A stretch of 64,000 nucleotides of DNA from Hyphodiscus hymeniophilus (GCA_016508695.1 VNKQ01000002.1:2418001-2482000); one strand, 5' to 3'; positions 1 to 11,221 are shown, counted from the first letter of the stretch. Numbers and translations: made by a program. The notes: generated by a model from the sequence alone, not told the origin.

Positions 1-136
1 GTGCCATCTGAGGAAGTTGTTCCTGTCCCGGATGGAGAGGTAAGATACAGCCAGCTTGACTACCACACTGAAAAGTGAGAGAATGCTGTCACTGACTAAC
101 AACCTCTTACAGAGCTACTTCAACAAGGACGATTAG
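1..136 (+). CDS. 3' end of an unidentified gene (partial)
   Basis: The window opens inside an exon that reads in frame for 13 codons to position 39. A clean intron follows (40-112, GTAAGA donor, CTAAC branch-like motif, TTACAG acceptor), then a last short exon ends at TAG 134-136. The predicted C-terminus is acidic (ends with Asn-Lys-Asp-Asp). Too little is present to name a family. It may or may not belong with the UstYa-type genes that follow 650 bp downstream. Confidence 0.55.
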
Positions 137-792
137 ATATTCAATATCGACGAATGGGTGTAGGCAAGGATTGGGTGGTGGTTGCTTGCAGCCTCGGTCT
201 GGTTTTTCCTTAGGGTTTCCCATACCTACGTGCAAATGCAAGAGGCTACATGCAATTGAAGATGTTGAACAGCATAATATGCCTCTTTCTATGAATGTGA
301 TTAATCTTTAAATACTCGTGCGTGCCTTCAAGAGACAATGTCCAAGTACATGTCCTTATGTTGTAGAAAGTTAGAAATATAACTGTGTCCTTTGCATAAG
401 AGATTAGCAACATCTATGGTTAAGCAGTGACAACTTTTCTGTAACACCTTGATCTAACTTCTAAATCATCATTCGAAATTGAATTCCTGTCTCTCAAAAA
501 TTAGTGTTTTTGTGCCGTAGAACGCTGTCTCCATCTGAGATTAGCTTCCGGAAGACAAAATTACGTCTACTACTCCTTGACTGAGCCGACACGGACTTAT
601 CATACACAAAATTATGTCCATAAAGATGAATATCTATCATTAAGATTGCTCCGAACGATGCACGGCTCTTGAGCAGTTTAGGGACTTAGACGCTCCGCGA
701 GAAGAGAAGTTAGACCCTTTACGTCCACGAAGGTATTCAAAGCGAAGGTTGTACAAAAGTACTCAGATTAAGTTTTAGCTGTAAAAGTTTCA
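137..792. other. intergenic, no feature seen
   Basis: AT-rich spacer between the end of the left-edge gene and the 3' end of the minus-strand UstYa-type gene. I see no open frame of note, no repeat and no RNA gene. Confidence 0.6.
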
Positions 793-1781
793 CTATCTTG
801 TCTCAAATCCTTTCCCAATGGCATGATCCCTCATAAAATCGAAGACCGCATCCTAGGAACTCATCATTAGCGACTAGAGTATCTGGGGAGATGGTTGCAC
901 TTACGCGGCTCCTACAGCTGTGTTCCGTGTCTAATCCATTTATATATCCCCTCAATTCGCCAGTCTTACTTCGCGCCGCATGTTCCACCGTCATGTCCAT
1001 ACTACACATGATCGTTTGGCGGAGGTAGTCGAAGCAATGAGTGTGATGTCCGAGCGCCGTTTCATTATCCTCATCTTCCACCTGTCCTATGTCATGGAGA
1101 TCGCTCTCGTTTCTCAATAGTTTCCAAAATTGAATACGAAGCATGTTCTAACATGTTTTGAGCATTTTACAGCTTTGTAGTGAGAAGAGGGTTATACTAA
1201 CCAGGCAATGATATTGATGGGTCCATGTCAGTCCGTAAATGTGTTCTCCATTCAAACTCCCGAGACCTGGAGGAAGGTCATAACGCTTTGGATCCTCGAC
1301 TGTAATCATGCCACGTTCAGTGGGAATCAAAGTGTCCCACGCACTGTCAACCTCAGGGGAAGGGGGCAGAGAGAACAGTGGATCTTTTGTTATCATTCTC
1401 TGTTCTTGAGGCACTGATTAAACATTAGTGATGTATTCAGTTACCATATTCACATGCGGAGAACTTACTATCCGGCACAGGCGTAAGTGTATCTGATCTT
1501 GACTTTAGGGTCTGTTTCCCAAACTCATATGCAAGAATAACAATAAACACCTCAACAATCAAGTAAAGGGCGAACATGATCGGTCGTGGAATCCGCATCC
1601 ATCGATGATTCGATCGTAATGCAGAAAAGTTGACATCAGGACCATTAGCATTGTTTGGAGTTTCATCATTGTCAGAAGCATGCAGCGGCTCGACTTCAGA
1701 TTTCTGCTGAGAATCCCAGTGTTTTTGTTTTTGTCTATCTCTAGAAAGTCCTGGAAGTACGGTCTCAAGCAGTCGTTGCAT
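793..1781 (-). CDS. UstYa-family (DUF3328) oxidase-like protein A
   Basis: Four exons: 1781-1469, 1413-1202, 1147-905 and 852-793, closing at 275 aa. Introns are GT-AG (donors GTAAGT, GTTAGT, GTAAGT). Seen: a polar N-terminus, one membrane segment around residues 65-90 (start set at the ATG at 1781), then the two hallmark HxxHC motifs, H-Q-Y-H-C at the end of exon 2 and H-H-T-H-C in exon 3, followed by a late Cys-Arg near the C-terminus as usual in the family. UstYa relatives catalyse oxidative cyclisation of peptides in ustiloxin- or cyclochlorotine-type pathways; the two HxxHC motifs are thought to hold the metal centre. The gene is divergent from UstYa-type gene B. The substrate here is unknown. 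Confidence 0.87.
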
Positions 1782-2488
1782 ATTCAGGGGCTTGGAAAAT
1801 GACAGAGGCCAGCAGCAAACGTTAGGTTGCAATTTGAAGTCGGGGTTGACGTAGAGATAGAGTCGTTCAGATGCATAGACAAGACAAAGGCTACCTAAAC
1901 TTGGGGTGGTTGTTCCCGACTCGTGGTGAACAGATACGGCGATAAACAAGTGTCCAAAAAGGGGTTACTGTAAGTGTAGCCGAACGGCTGATCACATTGA
2001 AAGGATGCCGAGCTTTACCGTTATTTCAGAATTGTGCTTATAATGCGCTGGTAGTTACACTGACGTGATTTGCATGAGATCCTTGACGGGATCCTCACAA
2101 GCGCACGAGATCCTTGTCGCAAACCTAGCTCGGGTGTCTCGAGCTGCCACCCGGACGACACTATTCGGATTATCATACTAACGTCGTATCCGTGTAACAT
2201 CCCTTCTAGTCACTTGCCCGGTTGAACATCAGCGATAACCTTGCCTCCAGTCTTTGGAGTCACATTACTGCAAAGTCTGGCAGGGCCCAACGCCTCCAAA
2301 TCACGTTGCGAATTCCGACCCTGCTCAAACGGAAAACACAAATCCCCCAAGTTCTTCAATCTTCGGTGCTTGCTCCATTTGTCGAGTATTCTCATCTTCG
2401 TTCGGGTTTCATCAACCACACCCCGCATGATCTCTAAGCCATCATCCGTTCTCATCTTGATGCTTCCATCGCAATTGTTTACTTCGTT
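1782..2488. promoter_or_regulatory. divergent promoter between two UstYa-type genes
   Basis: About 0.7 kb shared upstream region of genes A and B. It holds two exact copies of GAGATCCTTG (2076-2085 and 2107-2116), 31 bp apart and so on the same helix face, with a related GGGATCC between them. Further on there is a CG-rich stretch around 2128-2165. These are candidate regulator sites for coordinated expression; no known factor is assigned. Confidence 0.4.
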
Positions 2489-3470
2489 ATGAAGTCCCAA
2501 TCATACGCGGAGCTGCAACAAGATGAAGCTGAAGCTTCAAATTCAGCGATATCTGTCCGTGAAAAAGCAGAGCATGGCAGTTTGCTGCAACCTCAGCACT
2601 GGAAGCTTACGTTACTGCTAGTCATTACAGCTACCTCTCTGCTCATCAATATAATAGTAGTCACGAAGGGGGCTACTTGGAGCAAAACTTGCTCCGGAAA
2701 TCTTCTATCACAAACAGCGTTCTTCCCGCATTGTGAGTAGCTAACTGTTTCGAGGATATGCGACCTCACTAACTTCAGTTTCGTCCCTACGGAAACAGTA
2801 ACTCTTGCTTCAAAAGACAACCCATTCTATGGCAATGGCTCGACGGCAGACGAAGCGTGGAACTCCATGGTGCCGAGTATGTACTTTCTCTCTTATCTCT
2901 GAGGAGTAACTACTGAGACAACACAGAGGGTGCAGGATACCTTCGAGTTCCAAACCCCCGACAATACAATCTGGCCCCGAGCGTTCCTATAGCGAATGAC
3001 ACGGAGAAGTCGGAGATATTCCAGGCTTCAGTTATACACCAACTCCACTGTATAGTAAGATATTTCTCGCCTGTATGGTCTTCATGTTATTAACGACTGA
3101 AGGGCTATTTCAGAGACTACTTCTTCGCACGCGAAAGTGGCATAGAACCAAATGAAACAGCAACCCATATGGTGCATTGTATTGATTATGGCAAGTTTCA
3201 GGTCTCTGTAAGATCCTATCATTAACTAACAAAGTCTTCTCAGTTCGTCAGACAATTTTATGTAATGGTAATACGAATGCATTCGACTCCTTAGGACTCA
3301 TCTACGAGCTAACACACTATACAGGGGATACAACTCTCGAGGGAAGCAACGCAATGGGTACATTCAGTGGCACTGGTTCTGTTCATCAATGTAGGAATTG
3401 GGATGCTATTAAGAAGTTCCTGGTAGAGAAGCGTGCAAACGATTTTGAGCGATCAATACTACATACATAG
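2489..3470 (+). CDS. UstYa-family (DUF3328) oxidase-like protein B
   Basis: Six exons: 2489-2736, 2779-2876, 2927-3054, 3103-3190, 3244-3267 and 3325-3470, giving 243 aa with every phase consistent. Seen: cytosolic N-terminus, one membrane segment around residues 35-60, H-Q-L-H-C closing exon 3, H-M-V-H-C in exon 4, and a C-terminal His-Gln-Cys-Arg-Asn-Trp block typical of DUF3328. The fourth intron (3191-3243) starts with GCAAGT rather than GT; it is the only border I found that keeps the frame and gives the family-typical Tyr-Val-Arg-Gln after the second motif. Probable role: an oxidase working with genes A and C in a cluster making a cyclised peptide-like product (inference from family and clustering). 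Confidence 0.85.
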
Positions 3471-4077
3471 AAAGTCTAATACACAAAAACTTGTCCAATA
3501 AGCGCTCCAAATACCTCGGAGTGGTCAAGAAGAAAGTGGACACCACATCGAATGGTTACACCATGACAAATACGTTTATAACCAAGATAGTAACACAAGA
3601 CATTCGAAAGATTGACCAACGCAATCGACTAACTTTTAGCCTCTTCCCGTAGCTCATTGCGAAATCCCTCACACCGCACTCGGATTTGAAAAGTGCATAA
3701 TGACTGCGTATACGAGCAAGGTCAGACAAGGATGCTGGGGAGATACCTCAACTAGGGTTATTGGGGCGGTCTATTCACATTACTCCTTTAGGTTAAGCTG
3801 GATTTGCTTATTGATTACAAAATATAGTTCCAAACAGGCAGGTGTAGTGAGCCACTGATTGACAGGTTTCAATGACGTTTTCAAGTTCCTTATCTCCCTC
3901 CTCGATTAGATCTCACCTCACACTTAAGTCTATCATGGGGGGACGGGACTTAGCACAGTCTTCGGCCCGAGCTCTCGTAACTTCCCTGTTCAATCAAATG
4001 TCATACCATGCTCAGAAGTATCTTCTTTGCTTCTCACTCAACTCTCCAATGTGAGGAAGCACCCCAGTATTATCGAT
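3471..4077. other. intergenic, no feature seen
   Basis: 607 bp between the 3' end of gene B and the start of gene C on the same strand. It presumably holds terminator and promoter; I see no distinct motif. Confidence 0.5.
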
Positions 4078-5174
4078 ATGTTTTCAAAAGCGTCTAATTT
4101 ACTTGAGAAGTACACCGCTCACGGGAGCCCAACATATGAGCCTGTTGAAACGGAGCCCCAGAACGCTAAACCCCCTCACCAGCAAAGTCTTTCTGCTGGA
4201 AGTCCCATCTGGATACTCTCAACATTCGTTTTCGCTCTTCTCTTTGCTTTCTCGACGTGGAGACAATTAAGTCAACCGGCTTGGTCATATGAGAAAGGGT
4301 TCAGGACTGATTTCGGTGAGCCTTCAACCTCTTCCTAGTCACAACTTCCTTGAGCAAGGTTGCGTAGGATTCTATCACTTTACTGATTCTTTTTATACAG
4401 CGCCGGCACGTGAAGCTATTGCCATAGAAGAGATCCGATTCACAAGCGGTGTTTTGATAGATGAAAATGGCACATTTCATCTCAGAAAACATCCCGGAAT
4501 TCCTCAATATGTCGGACCTCCGAGTGAAGAGATAGACAAGGAATGGGATCTGATTATTGAACGTGAGTGATCAACGTCCTTGTTTACGGAAAATAGGTTC
4601 TAAGTGTTGGGTAGCGGAATGGTTCCATGCTACTCGGGTTGAGGTACAACAGCATGGTGGGAATGAGCTCGCTGAGAAGCTCTTGCATAGCCCGGAAGGG
4701 ATTTACGCAGCAGAGTAAGCTTGAAATGCTCATACACAGACACAGAACATCTGACAGACTGGAGGCTAGATGTATTCCACTCCCTTCACTGCTTGGTGAG
4801 TCTGCTTCGGATCATAACTTAAAACTTTCCAGTAACCAGTAGTTGGCAATAGAACCAGCTTCGGAAAGCAATTGATCGCGACCACTACTACCCGACATAT
4901 GGTTCAAGAAACGATACAAGAGATTTCATGCATTGGGGTACTGTTTCTAAAATATGCTCCATCTTCTTAATCTTTCTAACAACAATTAGACCATTGCGTT
5001 GACCAGCTACGGCAGGTACTCCAATGTCACGGCGACACTACAATGAACGGAGCTATTTGGTATCCAGGAGGACAAAAGTCTTTTGTCGATACTGAAGATA
5101 CACATACCTGCCGTAACTTCACAAAACTGCGTGAATGGGGCAGAGCAAGGACAGCTTCTACGGCGCCGAAATAA
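4078..5174 (+). CDS. UstYa-family (DUF3328) oxidase-like protein C, one exon joint unresolved
   Basis: Clear parts: 4078-4315 (polar start, one membrane segment around residues 45-60), 4401-4562, an exon ending at 4795 with H-S-L-H-C, 4853-4937, and 4989-5174. The second motif H-W-D-H-C spans the last splice junction, and Cys-Arg-Asn-Phe follows near the end, as in DUF3328. Between about 4615 and 4770 I could not find GT-AG borders that keep one coding-like frame: the best reading ends at a GTAAGC donor (4715 region) one base out of phase with the following exon. Either there is an unusual intron, a sequence indel, or the gene is decaying. It is the third family member within 4.4 kb. Confidence 0.72.
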
Positions 5175-6353
5175 GTAGCTGATTATGAAAGAGAGACAAA
5201 AGGGTTACTACATACAGTTTTTCACTAATTCATTATCCTCTGTCGCAATAGGGGTGTAGATTCTCTCAAGGTCGCATATAGGAGATTCGTATGTATCATA
5301 CAGCCTCGTTATCAGATGACCACTGAGGGACTGCTCTAATTAGGTAGCGTATAAAGCATTCTGGAGCAGCCACATTCATGCAGAACAACGATAGTGAGAT
5401 TGAAACTCTTCACTTACAGACTTGAAAGATAACTCGTGCCGTGATTGTTTATCAATCACCTCAAAATGCTCCAAACTTAGCCAAGTAGTTGAGGTTGTCT
5501 GCATCATTCCTCAGCCTTGGACCTCTCAGCAGCCTCCTTATCCCCAGCGCCTACGCTGCCCTACCAGAGGCTCTGTTCCTGCATGTGAACGCCACCGTTG
5601 GCACCATTCTTCATAATTGCCACGACAACTGTGGTATGTCCAACTTTCCTAACCCGACAATATTTTCAACTCCAAACGACTTAAAAACATGCATTAATAT
5701 TCTGCAAGGGAGAAATCGAAGGAGAAGAAGTGGTGCCAGTATTTCAGGGCAGCCAGTTGCACTAAACCCGCCGAACGAGGATAGCTAGCATCATCATCAT
5801 CATCATTATCTTGACAGACTATCGCGTCCGCAGCTCCTGCATCGTTCGAATGTTATGACCGCTTCCTTAATCCTCCGTTGGTGGCTTTAGTTTACTGATT
5901 TTGGTCGCTGTCGTTGGTATGGCTTAGTCTGCCAATCCAATTCTGAACTTCGTGTCGGTGACAGGAGGGATATGAATGACCACTCGAAATACACATAATA
6001 ATTCGAAGCCACTTTGTGCTCGCAACACCATCTCGATCTCCAGGCTGTTTTCTCCTGATTACTGATGAGAAGCTTTTAATGCGGAACTTTTCGGGACAGG
6101 TATACAGAGCTGCCAGCGGTGAAGGCTGCGAGAACAGGCAGGTTAAGATATTCTCCCAGAATCTTTGGGGCTTCCTGGGAATAGGATTCAGTCACTTGGC
6201 CATATATTGGACACAACGTAGCCTGAAGTCAATTCACTTGACATAGTTCGTTCAATATCTTTTGCATTTGGCTACACTCTTCTCACTATCTCCATCGACA
6301 GAATTAACCTAGCTTTCACACATCTGATAAAATCTCATCTGCAACACAACATA
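5175..6353. other. intergenic with (CAT)n microsatellite
   Basis: About 1.2 kb between UstYa gene C and the GPI protein gene. It contains one secreted-like open frame (5489-5788, listed separately) and a short CAT/ATC microsatellite at about 5789-5806. Nothing else is supported. Confidence 0.5.
5489..5788 (+). other. secreted-like open frame without ATG, possible relic or missing first exon
   Basis: An open frame of about 99 codons with no ATG at its head (it opens on TTG at 5489). The first 23 residues look like a signal peptide (charged start, leucine-rich core, Ala-Tyr-Ala before a plausible cleavage site). The body has three cysteines, two in C-x3-C, and one run of four arginines that resembles a Kex2-type processing site. 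It is not repetitive, unlike known ustiloxin-type precursors. It could be a degenerate secreted peptide gene beside the UstYa genes, or chance. I searched for an upstream ATG exon with matching phase and found none. Confidence 0.25.
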
Positions 6354-7232
6354 ATGCACTATACGTTGATTGGAATTGCTTTTGCAGTTCTCGCTGCTGC
6401 GGAAAGTACCATTTCTCTCTTCATTCCAGGTGCCGCGTCTCAACAGCTTATTGCATTCATTATCGGTTTCGTGAGTAATTCATTCTCAGTCCGCTGCTCC
6501 ACCTTGAGGGCCGTTACTCACTATCTCAGGATGCTACCGCAACAACTTACGCCATTAATTGCATCCCTCTTACACCAGACGAGTCCAGTGCGTGCGGCGG
6601 AGATGCCTTGACTCTGACAGCTGGGCCATTCTCAGTCGCATATTCTCTCACAACTCCAAGCCTGTGGGTACCTCTTATCATAATCTATTTAACCAAAATA
6701 TATCACAGATCTGAGAAAAAGCATTGAGGAGTAACCTGACAATTTCCAAAGGACAGAATCTGTCGATTGTACTCTCACTGGGTCTCCTGCAACGGCAGGC
6801 GTATGCACCAGTTCTACCTACGAAATCAACCAGCACGGAACGATTATTACCACCCTCGCAGCAACTGACATCACATATCAACCCGTTTCTATTCTGAAAC
6901 TCCCGGGCCCTACGGTTACTCCTGCCTCCACGAGTGCTCTAGCAAGTCCCTCGTCAAGCCCTGCGTCGGCTACCATGAGTATTGCAACACTCACGAGTAC
7001 TTCGGAAGGACGGAGCACTGTTACTGAGGAGACCACGAAGTCGATTGAACCGGGTAGCGTAACGCAGACCACTACGATTTCAGTAAACGGCGGTGTAACG
7101 ACCATGCCGCAGAGTGCTCGAGGGACAAGTTCTAGCATAGGTAGAGCTGATCAAGCCATTGTTACTGCGAGGGCGCAGTGGGCTGCGGGCGTTGCAGCGG
7201 CGGCTGCAGTTGCTGTGGGGGCTAGGCTCTGA
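6354..7232 (+). CDS. small GPI-anchored cell-surface protein
   Basis: Three exons: 6354-6470, 6530-6663 and 6752-7232, giving 243 aa. Seen: an N-terminal hydrophobic signal peptide (about residues 1-17), four cysteines in the exon 2/exon 3 domain, then a Ser/Thr/Pro-rich stalk likely to be O-glycosylated, and a C-terminal Ala/Val-rich hydrophobic tail after a short polar spacer, the layout of a GPI-attachment signal. Such proteins sit at the fungal plasma membrane or cell wall. No enzymatic domain is recognised. Introns have GTGAGT and GTGGGT donors, and the phases close. It lies 1.2 kb from the UstYa genes on the same strand; no functional link can be claimed. Confidence 0.78.
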
Positions 7233-8507
7233 GGAACGAAAGGGAAGTGGGAGAGTGATGGTTAGCGTCGTGCAGGATTAACCTTACATGGGTATATGGA
7301 CGTGGAAGAGCATCATAAAGGCGATGCTCTATCAAGGATTCGTGGCATATAGGTATCTACGACACATTGACGTTACCGGAAGACGTATTTACGAATTCAA
7401 CACATATCTGTTAAATGAAAATGATGTTGCGTGTTTCATAATCTGAGCTCAAATCCCTCATGAACCCAGCGTCATCGATATTCCAACTCCTACTGCGTTC
7501 AAGATCCCAAACTACTGTAATTTCTCCTTCAGTACTCTTCTCCTTCAAACTTGATCATAAGATTACTCTTTTCCTCCAAATCTATATATTATTGATTCTC
7601 GGAAACTCCACCGCGGGCACATCATTTCCCAAAAATCTGCACAGCGACTCCCAACCTTGGCTCTAGTTGAATATCCAATAGTCCTTCTTTAAGGCGTCAT
7701 CCTTCGAATCATCTCATAACCCTCCCCTCTTTGCACTTTCCCCAAACCCTTTCTGAATAATAGCCCCAGAATACCCCTTCACCCACCATCTGGTCATCTT
7801 GTGGAAAGCCAACATTGTGGGATCAAGTGCAACGATTCCATAAATGATTTGACTGAAGCGGCGAGTCACAAGCGTCTTACGAAAGCTCTGGTACCGAGCA
7901 TCAACACCACTTTTCACGACGACGACCTGCTTTGGTGTACAGAGAGATCAATATTCGGAGAAGATGATAGTGGAAAAGTCGGATACTACGTCGTAGTCTC
8001 CTGGGAGAATGCCGAACCCCGCTCTCCCGGAAGACGGGCTTATGGTGGAGGCGAGGAGAAATTGCGCTTGGAGGCCTTCTCCCACGTCTTGATGTCCCTG
8101 ATACTACATCTCCTTTCCAGCATGCTATATGGGTGCGGAATTTGTCCTAAAGTAGGAGTAGTCTTCCTCGGTAACGACAGGGGTAACGAAAAGGGTTTAA
8201 TCACCTGACAGCTGAGGACAATCTTCGAAACGGCTTTCCAGATGACCCGGTCGCTTTCAAACGAGAGTCCGAATGCCAAATTGACCGATCTAGAATTGAA
8301 TCTTTGTCAGTAGGAAGATCTCGACCTCAAAATGACTCGTAGTACTTTGTGAGTCAGTTGTGTCACGTGTCTTCTCCACCCTTGAGATCACGGCTATTCG
8401 GACATAGCCCAAAACTTCTCATATAGCTTCCTGCTCTCCCTACCTATCTAAATAGTCTAATGTAATCCCACATCATTCATAACAGCTTCTCACCAATCCG
8501 CACCAAA
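7233..8507. other. intergenic with uncertain reading frame 7801-8208
   Basis: 1.3 kb between the GPI protein and the GST gene. One plus-strand frame of about 135 codons (7801-8208) has protein-like composition (Asp-rich block, few rare residues) but opens on GTG with no nearby ATG. A second open stretch in another frame (about 8190-8330) follows. They could be exons of a decayed or unrecognised gene. I cannot assign a function. Confidence 0.35.
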
Positions 8508-9188
8508 ATGCCCCTCACAATACACCACCTTCAATTCTCCCAATCCGAGCGTCTCCCCTGGCTCTGCGAGGAGCTTGGCATACCCTACGACCTAGTCCTC
8601 CACCAACGCGCACCCATCTTCTCCCCGCAATCAATCAAAACTCTCCATCCCCTCGGTTCAGCGCCCGTGATCCAAGACGGGGCTCTCACGCTCGCCGAAT
8701 CCGCAGCATGTGTAGAATACATCATCCACGTACACGGCGGCGGGAGACTCGCCCTCCCACCCTCAAACGAGAATTACGCTGATTATCTCTACTGGTTCCA
8801 CTTCTCCAACGGCACGCTCCAGCCGCATGTTCTGCTCATGCTGCAGCTCTCCCGCCTCGACGCCGGAGCAGCGGGCGCCAGAGCAGAGGAGAGGTTCGCG
8901 AAGCTGCTCGCGCTTCTGGATGAGCGCCTCCGCGCGAACACGTGGTTGGCGGGCGAGGACTTCACCGCCGCTGATATTATGACCGTCTTTACGCTGACGA
9001 CCATGCGGTCGTTCTGTGGGTACGACTTGACGGATTGCGCGGGGATTCTGGGGTATTTGGAGAGGGTGACGACCAGGGAGGGGTACAGGAAGGCGAGGGC
9101 AAAGGCGGATCCGGATATGGAGCTCATGATTTCTGCAGAGGCTCCAAAGTCTTTCGTGGCTAGGTTAAAGGAGCAGGGGAAGCTTTAG
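8508..9188 (+). CDS. glutathione S-transferase
   Basis: Single exon, 226 aa, typical GST length. The N-terminal thioredoxin-like domain (about residues 1-80) starts with a beta strand followed by Ser-Gln-Ser-Glu-Arg, where the catalytic Ser is expected. It has the cis-proline in Ser-Ala-Pro-Val and the Glu-Ser pair (Ala-Glu-Ser-Ala) that binds the glutathione gamma-glutamyl group. The helical C-terminal domain (about 90-226) carries the conserved Phe-Thr-Ala-Ala-Asp-Ile N-capping box. It conjugates glutathione to electrophiles or reduces peroxides in the cytosol; substrate unknown. The gene is strikingly GC-richer than its flanks. The ATG at 8508 follows a purine-rich CACCAAAATG context. Confidence 0.93.
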   Translation: MPLTIHHLQFSQSERLPWLCEELGIPYDLVLHQRAPIFSPQSIKTLHPLGSAPVIQDGALTLAESAACVEYIIHVHGGGRLALPPSNENYADYLYWFHFSNGTLQPHVLLMLQLSRLDAGAAGARAEERFAKLLALLDERLRANTWLAGEDFTAADIMTVFTLTTMRSFCGYDLTDCAGILGYLERVTTREGYRKARAKADPDMELMISAEAPKSFVARLKEQGKL

Positions 9189-10020
9189 GACTGTGAGGAT
9201 GCTTGGATGAGAATTCCCAATCACATGATTAGATTGGATGGGTTGGCGAGTTCCTCTCATTCAATATTTGTACTTCTATGGCTATAGATATGCCCTTCTT
9301 AGCGTTTCGAACTAGACCAGACTCTGGAGCTCTACACATAAAGTGACAAGGGAGAAAGGGTTGCTAATGTCGAAAGTTGACAGAGCACAAAATGTACGCC
9401 ACCTGAGTTTAAGTTGTAAAAGATATGTTATATTGTATAAAAGGAGCTTTGAATGCTTGCGTGAGCATCCTTGCCCGAGACATCAATCTAGATTAAACTT
9501 TGAAGAACAGAAATGCCTCTTTATTCTCTTGTATAAAAATATAGCTATATCGGAATAGACAACAATGATTATCTATACATGGGGCACGACTTTTAGACCA
9601 TTGGACAAGATCTTGTCTCGGCATGGTAGATTACTCAATACTCCAGGGACGAATGTCATTTGAGATTTGGTAGTGGAAGAAGTTATAAGATGAGTGAACT
9701 CTTCACAGGCATACAAAGTCTGAGTTCTAGTGAAATTCGTGCAGAAATAAATTGGTATCATTGTCACTAATAAAGACCGGGGTATCCTGCCAAACAAATA
9801 CCAAGTTGCCAAATACCAAATTGAAACCCTTTCATGTCATTACCGGTTCCGTTCACCAACCTTCGCCACCGTTGTTGTATTTGAAAAGGAAAGGCAGGAT
9901 AGAGTACATAATGTAAGCGACGGCACTATAGTCGAGTATAGGCCATCAAACGAGTGATTTAGCGCGGCGAGGTTGACTCAAGTAGACCACGCTACAGCAC
10001 AACTAGAAATCAGCGTCTGT
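9189..10020. other. convergent intergenic region, no feature seen
   Basis: 0.8 kb, AT-rich, between the 3' ends of the GST gene (+) and the stomatin gene (-). It should hold both polyadenylation regions; no open frame or repeat is convincing. Confidence 0.5.
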
Positions 10021-11221
10021 CTAGATATTCTCGACGACGTGGGCATTGATAGCCCTTTGGAAACCGGAGTCCTGACCTCCAAAGTCACTATTGTCAAACT
10101 TCTGCGCGGCATTTCCGTGCTGCTCTGATCCTTCTCCAAAGGCATTCGCCATTTGCATCGAACTTCCGACCGTTGAAGCGCTTGGCAAAAATATGACCTT
10201 TGAATTTGCCGTCTTGGCCATGGCTTGCATTGCCTCGAGATATCTGATCTGCATAGCCGGAGCACTGGACAAGATGTCGGCAGCTTGTCGCATAAGCTTG
10301 GCGGACTCTACTTCAGCGCGAGCTGCAATGACCTTGGACTCTCCGATACGCTTGGATTGTGCGGCCATGGAGAGAGAGTCTTGCAACTCGATGCTAAAGA
10401 TAATGTCCTTGATGAGCATGCTCTCGACCTGGACACCCCAGCCTGATGCGACATCTTCAATGATCTCTCCGATGGATTGCGCAACTTCCTCACGACGCTC
10501 AATGACATCTTGGAGGACGCGAGCTCCAACAACATGACGAAGTGTGGTTTGTGTGCGCTCGACAAGCGCTTGGCGGACATTGGAGATACCGAAAGCAGCC
10601 TTGTGCGGAGATGTGATGTGGTAGTAGATGACCGAAGTAAGGTGGAGAGTAACATTGTCCTTTGTCATGCAGACTTGCTTGGGAACCTCTGCGGATAGGG
10701 ATTAGCTATTGTTGTTACTTATGAGTTCGCAGAAACGTACCAACGATCTGTATCTTAACATCGACTTGAATGAGGCGTTCGCTGAGGGGGTTGATCTTGA
10801 CGAGACCGGGATCGACAGCACGATAAAATCGACCGAACTTGGTAACCAGACCAACATTACCCTGCGAGACGGGCTTGTATGGATTAGGACAGCAAATGCA
10901 GCAGGGGAAAGCTCCAAGAGTTCCAATGCAGGAGCCCAGAGTGTTGACTGCGCAAATTGTCAGCTCAGCGTATAGTCGCGTGCGATTTTACTTACTCATG
11001 CTTCCGTACCAGCCATGATTGCCCTGATCACTCTCTCCAGTGAGTGTCTGCGCATAGCTTGGCTGTAAATCCTCTCGTTTGGGCGGCTCGACATTAACCA
11101 TAGGGTTGTCAAGTCGGCCGGGCGTGTGAGATGGACGAAAGCCACCGTTTAGACCTGATGCACCAGCAGGCTTGTGGATGCTGTCATCTTTGGCAATCAT
11201 CCCATCTTGGCTTGAAGACAT
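10021..11221 (-). CDS. stomatin/prohibitin (SPFH, Band 7) family protein
   Basis: Three exons: 11221-10996, 10947-10741 and 10688-10021, giving 366 aa with all phases closing. The polar N-terminus (about 75 aa) leads to a short hydrophobic, cysteine-rich hairpin segment (Cys-Cys-Ile-Cys-Cys, likely palmitoylated), then the SPFH/Band 7 domain (about residues 95-270) and an Ala/Glu-rich coiled region. Stomatins form oligomers on the inner leaflet of membranes and organise microdomains and channel function. The C-terminal 60 residues are Ser/Gly/Gln-rich. Both introns are GT-AG. The start ATG at 11221 is the only one compatible with the first exon. Confidence 0.92.

Noticed and set aside
5789..5806. 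CAT repeats as a functional element
   Set aside because: A short simple-sequence microsatellite after a stop codon; no reason to assign function.
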